Assembly: GCA_905221605.1 (NCBI GenBank)
Contig: CAJNDS010002588.1
Span: 199,001-263,000 of the forward strand
DNA from: Symbiodinium natans
Taxonomy: Eukaryota; Sar; Dinophyceae; Suessiales; Symbiodiniaceae
DNA length: 64,000 nt
Reading direction: 5' to 3'
Shown: positions 23,481 through 33,481 of the stretch, in pieces
How the letters are laid out: each line of letters starts with the position of its first letter
How positions within the stretch are numbered: position 1 is the first letter of the stretch
Program-made: the position numbers and the translations under genes
The notes under the pieces: model-generated
The model's input: only the letters and a program-made list of their open reading frames with translations
What the model was told of the DNA's origin: nothing
Databases searched by the model: none

Positions 23481-23550
23481 GTTCTTCGGCTACATCGCCG
23501 GTTTCCTCGACATGGTCAAGGGCAGCTGGAACGAGATCGACGCGCATCCG
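23481..23550 (+). CDS. putative exon, unknown gene
   Basis: Between two long telomere-like arrays in opposite orientation. The frame reads FFGYIAGFLDMVKGSWNEID, then AHP, with almost every third base G or C. Acceptor GCCGAG|G, donor GC (CCG|GCCCGA). One of the clearest islands, but I do not recognise the protein. Confidence 0.5.
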
Positions 23551-24097
23551 GCCCGATCACTTGGCACTCTTTGAGAGAGTTTTGGGGGGTTTAGGGTTTA
23601 GAGTTTAGGGTTCAGGGTTAGGGTTTAGGGTTTAGGGTTTAGGGTTTAGGGTTTAGGGTTTAGGGTTTAGGGTTTAGGGTTTAGGGTTTAGGGTTTAGGG
23701 TTTAGGGTTTAGGGTTTAGGGTTTAGGGTTTAGGGTTTAGGGTTTAGGGTTTAGGGTTTAGGGTTTAGGGTTTACGGGGTTCAGGGTTCATCAGGTTAGG
23801 GTTTATTGGGTAAAAAGGGGTCCAGGGTTTAGATTTAGGGTAGGGGGTCACGGGGGGCTAAGGGGGTACCGGGGGTTTGGGGTTCAGAAGGCTTGTGTTT
23901 TAGGGACTTAGGCGGGTTGGGCTTGCGAGGGTTTGGGAAACCCTAAGCCCACTGCACGGCCTGAGCCTCATGCAAAACGTAGCCCAACACGGAAGTAAGG
24001 CCGCCAGAACCAGCCTATGCCGTACGTCCATAAACCCCAGACCCTAAATTCCCTAAATCCGGAAACCCTAAACCATAAAACCCTAAACCTGTTGGAG

Positions 24098-24139
24098 GCC
24101 CGGTGGCGGCAGTTTTTCAACTCCGCAGACGGCTGCAAG
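24098..24139 (+). CDS. putative exon, unknown gene
   Basis: Frame ARWRQFFNSADGCK, acceptor GTTGGAG|G, GC donor AAG|GCGCCC in phase 0. Confidence 0.42.
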
Positions 24140-24209
24140 GCGCCCACTTAATGGGGGTCGGGAATACCCTTGATCCTACGACCCTATATACGCATTAGAA
24201 ACACGAGTG

Positions 24210-24330
24210 TGTATGTACAGGTGTATGTATGTAAGTATGTATGTATGTATGTATGTATGTATCTACATATACATATACATTTACTTATACATATATATAT
24301 ATGTATATATATATATACATGTACTTATGA
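24210..24330. repeat. TATG/TA microsatellite
   Basis: GTATGTATG runs followed by TATATA runs, with inverted-repeat character (TATACATGTAC). Similar short TA tracts lie at 39179-39209 and 41416-41440. Confidence 0.9.
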
Positions 24331-24516
24331 AGTCCCTTTGACCTAGGCGGTGTATAGCCCTGTTGCTTGTCAGGCTAAGCAGGCCTTCCACTGCCCTGGG
24401 CCGGAAATCCGCTCAGTGCAGGGCCACGCAGGGTTCATCTAAACCCTGAGCCCCCGAACCTTGAGCAGCTCAGCGTAAGCAAGCCTGACTTCCCAACAGA
24501 ATCCAAGAATCTACAG

Positions 24517-24561
24517 AACGTTGGCCCCGCATCCAGGACCCGCACCTCTTGGCCTTCTTGC
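24517..24561 (+). CDS. putative exon, unknown gene
   Basis: Acceptor TCTACAG, frame RWPRIQDPHLLAFL, donor C|GTCCTT (or GC two bases earlier). Coding-like codon use. Confidence 0.35.
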
Positions 24562-26428
24562 GTCCTTCAGCCCTAAGCCTTAAACCCTAAATAAAACCCT
24601 GAAACCGTCACCCCTCAAATCCTAGCGCCCTAAAATCCTGAACCTCTAAACCCCAAAACCCTAAACCCCTAAAACCTAAGCAAGCAGATGCTTCATAAGA
24701 AAGGCTTGGGTCAGGGTTGAGGGTTTAGGGTTGATGGCAAACAAGGGATCGTAAGGGTTCGACAAAGGTTTGAAAAACCAAAACCCTTAACCCTAAACCC
24801 TTAACCCTAAACCTTAAACCCTAAACACTAAAACATAAACCCTGGAAAAGAAAAGGAGCGACGACAGGGATCCTGAAAGGCCTGTAAGATGGGAGCGAGG
24901 GTCGATTCCGCAATGAAGGGTTTTCGATGAAAGGCTCAGGAACAGCACCTAAACTCAATTAAGCTGACCCTGGAATCTAAACCCTAAACCCTAAACCCTA
25001 AACCCTAAACCCTAAACCCCAAACCCTAAACCCTAAACCCTAAACCCTAAGCCCTAAGCCCTAAACCCTAAACCCTAAACCCCAAACCCCAAACCCTAAA
25101 CCCTAAACCCTAAACCCCAAACCCCAAACCCTAAACCCTAAGCCCTAAGCCCTAAACCCTAAACCCGAAACCCTAAACCCTGAACCCTAAACCCTAAACC
25201 CTAAGCCTAAACCCTAAACCCTAAACATCCCTAAACCCTAAACCCTAAACATCCCCAAACCCTAAACACCCCGAAACCCTAAACATCCCTAAACCCTAAA
25301 CCCTAAACCCTAATCCCAAACACAGCTTAAGCCGGAAGTAGCCGAGCCGGTTTTTGTCAGGCAGCGGGCGCCGAGAGCTTCGCCAGGCCAGGGGCTGCTT
25401 AGCCAGCGACACGGTTTAGGGTTACAGGGTTTAGGGGTTAGGGTTTAGGGTTTAGGGTTTAGGGTTTAGGGTTTAGGATTTAGGGTTTCGGGTTTAGGGT
25501 TTAGGGTTTCGGGTTTAGGGTTTAGGGTTACAGCGTTTACCGGGTCGGTTAAGGTCGATGGGGTGTAGGTTTTAGGCGGATTGGCGGGTTTAGGGTCTAA
25601 AGGTTTAGGGTTTCAGTAAGGTTAGAGGGTTGCAAGGTTGTAGGGCTTGGGAGTGTTACAGGTTTAGGTCCTAGGCTGTCTTGTATACAACCCGCCCTGA
25701 ATAAGGTTTAAGGTCTCGAGTGTCCGTAAAGGCCAGCTATTTTCATGAGTGGCAGTGCCCAAGGTGTAGTAGGGGTGGCATAGGGGGAGGAAGGCTTAGA
25801 ATTTAGGTTTGAGGGAGTGGGGAGTGTGGTTAGGGTTTATAGGGCTTTAGTTTTTTGGTTTAGGGCTGGTTTGTTGATAGAGACAGCCTAAGCCCTACAC
25901 CGCTAAAAACGCCAAACTAGGCTCTGACTCTAAAAGCCCCTGTAGAATTCTTGGGTAAGCTACCAAACATGAGTTGCTCCCCCCACGTGCCAGGCATATT
26001 TCCGAGGGTCGGATGGAGCCGGGCAAGGACCGAAGCCAAAGACTCTGGGTTTAGGCTTGAGGGCTTAGGGTCTTTAGGGGGATTTAGGGGGGGTTTACAG
26101 CCTTAGTGTTTGTTTAAGGACGATTAAGACACTTTGACTTTGGGACCTTGGGGACACTTGGGTCACTGTGGAACACTTGTGCCGCAGAGGCAGGCCTTGA
26201 ATCGTCGGGCCTCCTGCTAATTTGCTCCCCCACTCCCCTGCAGCCTGAAGCCCCTATAGACCCTAAACCCTCAACCCTTCGCCCTAAGTGATCCCCAAGA
26301 ACCCCAAACACGCTCAACAAGGTGGCGTTCAGTCCTCAAGTTCCAAACGCATCAAGGGTTTAGGGTTTAGGGTTTAGGGTTTAGGGTTTAGGGTTTAGGG
26401 TTTAGGAAGCTTGTGGTCATTTGCACAG

Positions 26429-26473
26429 GACGGCGACATGTCGCCCCGGAAGCGAAGCGGACAGCTCGGCAGG
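26429..26473 (+). CDS. putative exon, unknown gene
   Basis: Acceptor TTGCACAG, frame DGDMSPRKRSGQLGR. It lies between a TTTAGGG array and a MITE-like element that starts 14 bases later. Confidence 0.33.
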
Positions 26474-26486
26474 GGGGGAGTTTCGG

Positions 26487-26599
26487 CTAGGATGCCCAGT
26501 AGTACCCTTATTCCCTTTTTGGGGGTTTAGGTTCCCTTATAAACCCATTTAAGCAAAAAAAGGGCACCCTTCTTAAGCCTGGGTTACTGGGCAGCCTAG
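26487..26599. mobile_element. MITE-like element, 113 bp
   Basis: Left end CTAGGATGCCCAGTA and right end TACTGGGCAGCCTAG are inverted repeats (14 of 15 positions). The outermost CTAG on each side could be a target duplication. No coding capacity. Confidence 0.6.
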
Positions 26600-26782
26600 T
26601 AAGGTAGTTATGGCGAGGGGAGTGAAGGGTTTAGGGCCGTTTAGGGGAGCCAACCGGAAGCCAGGTCCTCAATCATTAATTCGCTTGTTCTACGACCCCC
26701 GCCGGAAAAAATGGGTCTAAGGTTGAGGGTTTAGGGCTTAGAGGTCTCTAGGCTCTTACGAGATCCTCACTTCCACCCACAG

Positions 26783-26803
26783 GTGTTCTCTGGCATCTTC
26801 TGG
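26783..26803 (+). CDS. putative 21-base micro-exon
   Basis: VFSGIFW between a good acceptor (TTCCACCCACAG) and donor GT (TGG|GTTCCT). Too short to be sure. Confidence 0.22.
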
Positions 26804-28182
26804 GTTCCTCCATCCTTTCAGTGAAAGCCCGGCCTGTCCAAACCCTGTAGCACCCCAGGCCCCGCACCTGCGCGCCATTGTCCCTTAAACCCCAAATTGT
26901 TTTAAAACCTCACTAGGTGAAACCGCAGGCCCTACGCCTTAATACCCTGAATCCTTCATCTCCTTAGGCCCTCTTAGCTCTCAAGACCTTTGGAATGTCC
27001 CTGCAGGCCGTGAAGACCCTCAGAGCCGCTTGAAAACCCTTCAAGCTTTCAAAGATCTCTTGGAGCCTAAGCCCTAAACACTGAACCTAAACCCTCAACC
27101 CTGAACCCTAAACCTTAAACCCTAAACCCGAACCCTGAACCCTGAAGCCTAAACCCTAGAGCCCCCAAAGCCCTTGAAGCCTTGAACTTCCCAAGAAAAG
27201 GCTCCACAGGCGGCAGCGACGCCTCCGCAGGGGCTCTCAGCTAGGGTTTAATTAGGGTTTAGGGTTTAGGGTTTAGGGTTTAGGGTGTTTTAGGGTGTTT
27301 TAGGGGGTTCAGGGGGTTGAGGGGGTTTGAGGTGTAGGCTTAGGGGGTTTTAATGGGTTGTAAGGGTTGAAGGGCTTCAAAGGCGTCGGATTGGGGGCTG
27401 TACGGGTTTTCGCGGCTCAGGGTTTAAGTTACAGAGTCAAAGGTTAGGTTAGATGCTTCATGGGCGTTGGTTTAGGGCGCGCCCATAGCTCACAGTAGTT
27501 CAGGCTCAGGCTCTGAGGTTCTAAGAGTCGATCCCAAGCCCCAAAGGCTAACCCCCAAAAGCCGAAGCTGTAAACCCTGAACCCTAACCCCCCCACAGCC
27601 GGAATGCGAAAGCCGCAGCAACCGCTAATCCCAAGAAACCCAAGCCCTCAGCCCTCAACCCTCAACCCTAACCCTAAACCCTAAATCCTTATAAGCCCTA
27701 AACCCTGATTTTTTTGATTGTTTTTGTTTTTTTGGGGGGGGTTCTAGAAGTTCCCAATCAAACCCCCCTCCCACCCGCACTCATTCAAAGGGGCGTCTTC
27801 CCTCACCACTCCAGTTTGCGCCGCGCGAGCCGTCCCCGAAGGCAGCGACGGGGTGTTTGGCTTCAGGGTTCATGTTTGGTTTGTGAGTCCAAGGTTTGGG
27901 GGTTGAGAGTTTAGGGTTTAGGCTTGAGTTCAGGGTTTGGTGTTCAGGGTTTGGTTTGGGGCTGAGAAGGCGAGCTGAGCAAGCACTTTGGTGTTCGGGC
28001 TCTCTTTGTTTGGCAACTTGAGAGGCCCCAACAAAGCCCCAAACCCGAAAGCCCGAAATTTCTAAGTCCCAAGACACCACACACGCACACAGCCCTTTCG
28101 TGCCTTGAGAGGCGCCTAAACCCTTAACCCCGTAAGCCCCCAAGCCCCCTGAGCCCGCCGCACTTGCTCGGAGGTTGGCCAG

Positions 28183-28235
28183 CTGTCGCCCCGACGCATC
28201 GCGCCGTGGGAACACGCGCACGCAGCCGAGGCATG
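28183..28235 (+). CDS. putative exon, unknown gene
   Basis: Acceptor GGCCAG, frame LSPRRIAPWEHAHAAEA, donor G|GTGCGT. A GC donor a few bases earlier is also possible. Confidence 0.38.
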
Positions 28236-28264
28236 GTGCGTCAGCTCTTCACCGGCTTTTGGAG

Positions 28265-28374
28265 TATGGGGGTGTTTCGATAGTAGGGGTACCTTATTGG
28301 GGTTCCTTATGTGCAGGGAATCCTGGCATTTGGGGTCCTGTTACGGGGTCCCTTATTGTCGTAGACCCCCCATA
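28265..28374 (+). mobile_element. MITE-like element, family M1, copy 1
   Basis: Ends TATGGGGG and CCCCCCATA are imperfect inverted repeats. The inner motif AGGGGTACCTTATTGGGGT is shared exactly with the reverse complement of 39607-39713. Confidence 0.6.
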
Positions 28375-28474
28375 GAACTGCTCTAATGCTGCGCATTTGT
28401 CTGAGCACTGCCTGCTCGGAGTGTGAGTCATGGGTGCACCTTAAACCTTAAACCCCAAACCCTCCTTTGGACAG

Positions 28475-28503
28475 AGCATGAGATCCGCGTGGAGGCCCAC
28501 CAG
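28475..28503 (+). CDS. putative exon, unknown gene
   Basis: Acceptor TTTGGACAG, frame HEIRVEAHQ, canonical donor CAG|GTGACG. Confidence 0.35.
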
Positions 28504-28720
28504 GTGACGAGCACAAGGAAATTACACACCTAGCGCTTTCGAGTATGCATGTCAGTACAAACAATTATGTACAAGTAAATCAAGAATAATGAGTCTAAAT
28601 GTAATATGTGTATATAGACATGTATACATTTATCTATATTGGTTTATACATGTACACATTTTAACTTGATGTGTTTCTATACGGTATGTGTATATGAATA
28701 TGCCGTACATGAAGCACAAG

Positions 28721-28756
28721 GCATCTGCCCTCTGCGTGCTTCAGCAGGAGATCAGT
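28721..28756 (+). CDS. putative exon, unknown gene
   Basis: Frame ASALCVLQQEIS after GCACAAG. Follows an AT-rich segment (28530-28700) in which I see nothing else. Confidence 0.28.
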
Positions 28757-29555
28757 GGGTTTGGGGTTTAGGCCGAACACCGTGGCTCCAACTTGTCGTA
28801 GGTTCTTGCCGGATAGGGTTTAGTGTGAATAACAGGTGTTAGTTTAGGGTTTATGGTTTAGGGTACCCTAACTCCGAAGCCGAAAATGTTGGGAGTGTAG
28901 TGGATTCAGGGCTCCTTTTGTAGGTTTTCAGAGTGACCCATACCCCTCCCCTGGCCACGTACCAGACACTCGCCCATACCTTGCGCGAACCTTGAGCCAA
29001 GAGTTTGGGATTGGGCTTTAGGGTTCCAGGGTTAACAATTGCAGGGGTCGCGTTCGCCGCGGGCCGCTTCACCCAAGGCTTCCAATGGGGGGGGGGGGGG
29101 GGGGGAATTTCGGGCATAGGACCCTGAAGACCAAGCTTGACTGGACTTTTCTTGAAACTTTTCTTTCAGTAGTGTCTGTTGTATATGGGACGACAAAGCT
29201 TATGTTTCGCAGCAGTTCCAGAAACGTTCAGTTGCCGACCTCCCTAACCCCCGATTCCATAAGCCCTGAGCCCTAAACTCCCCACCTCGCCCCAAGAACA
29301 TGAGAGGGGCTTAGGGTTCAAGAGTTTAGCGTCCAGAGTTTAGGGTTGAGGTATAGTATGTAGTAGGGATGTGGGTCTAAGGCCCACACGATCACTTAAA
29401 TACTTCTTGAAATTCCCACCCAGGGCCCCAGAATCTCCGAGAAACCACGCTAAAAGCCTCATAATCTTTGGGGTTTAGGCTTTAGGGTTTAAAGGGTTCA
29501 GGGTTGAACGCCTCATACTTGTACCACACCCTTCCATAACCTACACTTTGTGTAG

Positions 29556-29612
29556 GGCCCCGCGAACTTTTACCAGCATTTCAAGGCCGGACTGGACCCT
29601 ACAAAGAAGGAG
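29556..29612 (+). CDS. putative exon, unknown gene (set of three in phase)
   Basis: Acceptor TTTGTGTAG, frame GPANFYQHFKAGLDPTKKE, donor GAG|GTTCCT, phase 0. The next two candidates (29827, 29974) are also phase 0, and a telomere-like array lies between this one and the next. Confidence 0.45.
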
Positions 29613-29826
29613 GTTCCTGGAAGATAGAGGTGCTTCTAGAGGCTTCCAGGTTTTTAGGCTTCACCGCAAAAACCTAATAAACCCTAAACCCTAAACCCTA
29701 CGCCCTAAACCCTAAACCCTAAACCCTAAACCCTAAACCCTAAACCCTAAACCCTAAACCCTAAACCCTAAACCCTAAACCCTAAACCCTAAACTTCACG
29801 GTTTGGGTTTCGCACTGGCTGCGCAG

Positions 29827-29862
29827 GTGCCGACGATCAAAGAGGAGAAGGTGGAATGGTGG
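29827..29862 (+). CDS. putative exon, unknown gene (set of three in phase)
   Basis: Acceptor GCTGCGCAG, frame VPTIKEEKVEWW, donor TGG|GTCAGG, phase 0 at both ends. Confidence 0.42.
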
Positions 29863-29973
29863 GTCAGGGGCGGTGCTGTTGTAGAGTCGAAAGCTTCTCG
29901 TCAGAGAGCCTGCACCTTCTACCCCCCCTCTCCCCCCTCCCCCAACGAAAACACGAATCGCAGGACGTCCCAG

Positions 29974-30006
29974 GCTCTCCGAGACGAAGACGACGAGGCC
30001 AGAAAG
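29974..30006 (+). CDS. putative exon, unknown gene (set of three in phase)
   Basis: Acceptor CGTCCCAG, acidic frame ALRDEDDEARK. The 3' end is uncertain (a GC donor at 29998 is possible). Confidence 0.35.
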
Positions 30007-31821
30007 TTGGGTTCAGGTGTGCGAACTGGAGGGGGGGGGGAGGGGGGTGGTGTTGGGGGTGGAAGGCTTTTAGGGTTCTTCCTTGCAGTTCTGACTTGGG
30101 GGACGTGACTGATACAGTGGTTTTTCTTTGTTTTTTGTTGCTTGTTTCCTTGCAAGCGCAGATTGAGACTTTTGCTGGCATAGGTACTCTGAGATTTCGG
30201 AATTTGGACATCTGGACGGGACGGAATACTTCGGGCCAGGTCTGCTGGCCTTTCGGGGTGCTCCAGAAGCAGAGCTCTTCTCACCGAATTCCCTTCTCCT
30301 TGTCCGCAAGGGATTGTGGGAACCCTGCCCTACACCCTTAAACCCTGAACCCTAAGCCCTAAATCCTAAACCCTATTAGGGTGTAAGGGTCAACCCGAAT
30401 ATAAAAGCTTTGACTGGCAGAGGAACGACGCCCCGGAGCAGTGTCGAGGAGGCTCGGGAACTGGTGCTCTTGAGCTGAGGGTTTAGGGGTTTATAGGGTT
30501 TGGGGTTTAGGGTTTAGGGTTTAAGGGTTTCGGCTTTGGTCTCTGTAGTTGAGTTGCCTTCGTAGTCTTGGGGCTTCTGAGGTATTGTTGATGCCCGAGA
30601 CCCTTCGGGCTTGGGCTTTAGGGTTTAGGGTTTAGGGTTTAGGGTTTAGGGCTTAGGGCTTAGGGCTTAGGGTTCGGGTTTTAGATGCTCAACAAACCTA
30701 AACCGAGGCGCCGGCTGCGGGCATTGTCACGCCGCGCATGCGGCTTGCCAACGAGGCGGCTGCTGTTGTTGCTCTAATAACCAATAACCCCTGAGACTCT
30801 ATTCTACTTCAGGCCCCTATATTATGTGGCCGGCAGTGCTCTCGCCAGTTTAGGGTCTCGGGTTTTGGGTTTGGGTTTGGCCGGTTTGGGGTTTAGGGTT
30901 TGGGGTTTCGGGTTTGGGGTTTCTCCGTGCAACCAGGACTTCAGGATGGAGTGGCCCAAGTCTGGGCATTTTTAACTGTGCGCTCAGATCACCCAAATCT
31001 TGCCTGGTTCCCTAAAAAAAAACCTAACCCTAAACCCTAAAACCCTAATCCCTAAACCCAAAGCCCTAAACCTTAACCCTCAACCCCAAGCTCTAAAACC
31101 CTAAAGACCCTAAAACTCTGACCTGGAAAGGACACCGTCAACCATGCCAGTCCTCCTCCAGCAAAGGCCGGCAACTCAGCCAGCAGATCACAAGGCGGAT
31201 GAAGGCCCTAAACCCTAAACCCTAAACCCTAAACCCTAAACCCTAAACCCTAAACCCTAAACCCTAAACCCTAAACCCTAAACCCGAAACCCGAAACCCT
31301 AAACCCTAAACCCTAAACCTTAAACCCTAAACCCTAAACCCTAAACCCCAAACCCCAAACCCAAAACCCTACGACCATGGTGTCCGTGGGCTTGTGGAGC
31401 TGTAGGGAAACCCTAAAGCCTAAAGCCCTAAACCACAAACCCGAAACCCTAAACCCTAAACCCTAAACCCTAAACCCTAAACCCTAAACCCTAAACCCTA
31501 AACCCTAAATCCCCTTATGGCCTAACACCCAAGCGCCCTCTCGACTCAGGCGCCTCCAAGGGTGCCAAAGCTCAACCTCAATGTCAAGAGGCCTTGTCAG
31601 AGGTTTAGGGTTTAGGGTTTAGGGTTTAGGGTTTAGGGTTTAGGGTTTAGGAAGAGCTGCAGTTTGGCGTTTCGCGGGCTTGCGGGGTTTCTACGAAAGA
31701 ATCATGGCCGATTGGCAGCCAACCGAAGCCTAAACCCTAAAAGCCCTAACCCTCAAAGCCCAAACCCTAAACCCTAAACCCTAAACCTCTCCTACTTATA
31801 AATAAATTTAAATGTTAAACC

Positions 31822-31931
31822 CCTTCGTCGGTAAGGCACAAAACCTTCGTCGGCAAGGCACAAAACCTTCGTCGGCAAGGCACAAAACCTTCGTCGGCAA
31901 GGCAGAAAACCTTCGTCGGCAAAGGCACGAG
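31822..31931. repeat. 22-bp tandem repeat, 5 units
   Basis: Units CCTTCGTCGGCAAGGCACAA recur every 22 bases with few differences. Confidence 0.9.
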
Positions 31932-31934
31932 TCT

Positions 31935-33446
31935 TACGTCTAGGGTTTAGATTTTCACAGTTGTTTTTCGAGTTTTATGTCTAGGGTTTAGGATTTCACA
32001 GTCTTTTTTGAGTCTTATGTCTACGGGATGAAGTTCAAGGGAGGGTTGGGGAAGAATCATGTTCACAGTTTTTTTCGGCAAGCTTTATGTCTAGGGTTTA
32101 GGATTTTCACATTTTTTTCGCGTTTTATGTCTAGGGTTTAGGATTTTCACAGTCTTTTTTGAGTCTTATGTCTACGGGATGAAGTTCAAGGGAGGGTTGG
32201 GGAAGAATCATGTTCACAGTTTTTTTCGGCAAGCTTTATGTCTAGGGTTTAGGATTTTCACAGCTTTTTTTCGAGTTTTATGTCTAGGGCTTACGATTTT
32301 CACAGTTTTTTTCGAGTTTTATGTCTAGGGTTTAGGATTTTCACAGTCTTTTTTTCGAGTGTTATGTCTAGGGTTTAGGATTTTCACAGTCTTTTTTTCG
32401 AGTTTTATGTCTAGGGTTTAGGATTTTCACAGTTTTTTCGAGTTTTATGTCTAGGGTTTAGGCTTGTCACAGTTTTTTTCCTAGTTTTACGTCTAGGGTC
32501 TACGATTTTCACAGTTTTTTTCGAGTTTTATGTCCCACGCATCGAGGCTCAAACATGGGAGTGCGAACTCGAGTTTTATGTATAGGGTTTAGGATTTTCA
32601 CAGTTTTTTCGAGTTTTATGTCTAGGGCTTAGGATTTTCCACAGTGTTTTTTTTTCGAGTTTTATGTCTAGGGTTTAGGATTTTCACAGTCTTTTTTTCG
32701 AGTTTTATGTCTAGGGTTTAGGATTTTCACAGTTTTTTCGAGTTTTATGTCTAGGGTTTAGGCTTGTCACAGTTTTTTCCTAGTTTTACGTCTAGGGTTT
32801 ACGATTTTCACAGTTTTTTCGAGTTTTATGTCCCACGCATCGAGGCTCAAACATGGGAGTGCGAACTCGAGTTTTATGTATAGGGTTTAGGATTTTCACA
32901 GTTTTTTCGAGTTTTATGTCTAGGGCTTAGGATTTTCCACAGTGTTTTGTTTTTCGAGTTTTATGTCTAGGGGTTTAGGATTTTCACAGTTTTTTTCTAG
33001 TTTTATGTCTAGGGTTTAGGATTTTCTGAAGTCTTATGTCTAGGGTCTAGGATTTTCACAGTTTTTTCGAGTTTTATGTCCCACGCATCGAGGCTCAAAT
33101 ATGGGAGTGCGAAAATCGGTGACATGTTTTTTCGAGTTTTATGTCTAGGGTTTTGGATTTTCACAGTTTTTTTCGGCAAGTTTTATGTCTAGGGTTTAGG
33201 ATGTTCACAGTTTTCTTTCGAATTTTATGTCTAGGGTTTAGGCTTGTCACAGGTTTTTTAAGGTTTATGTCTAGGGTTCAGGATTTTCACAGTTTTTTTC
33301 GAGTTTTATGTCCCACGCATCGAGGCTCAAATATGGGAGTGCGAACTCGGTTTCATGATTTTTCGAGTTTTATGTCTTGGGTTTAGGATTTTCACAGTTT
33401 TTTTTTCGAGTTTTATGTCTAGGGTTTAGGATTTTCACAGTTTTGA
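31935..33446. repeat. about 41-bp minisatellite with two interspersed spacers
   Basis: Core unit: GAGTTTTATGTCTAGGG, then TTTAGGATTTTCACAG and a T run. It repeats with 38-45-base spacing. Interspersed are CCCACGCATCGAGGCTCAAA (four copies, near 32524, 32832, 33080, 33310) and GGGATGAAGTTCAAGGGAGG (two copies, near 32024 and 32173). The unit seems built on a TTTAGGG-type core. No gene. Confidence 0.85.
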
Positions 33447-33481
33447 GTGATTGGGAACGGGGCCGCTTAGAGAAGAAGGAG
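33441..33481 (+). CDS. putative exon, unknown gene
   Basis: Follows the last minisatellite unit, whose TTTTCACAG would be the acceptor. Frame LSDWERGRLEKKE, donor GAG|GTTGGA. Confidence 0.3.

Noticed and set aside
31822-31931. CRISPR-like array
   Set aside because: The 22-bp units are directly adjacent with no variable spacers.
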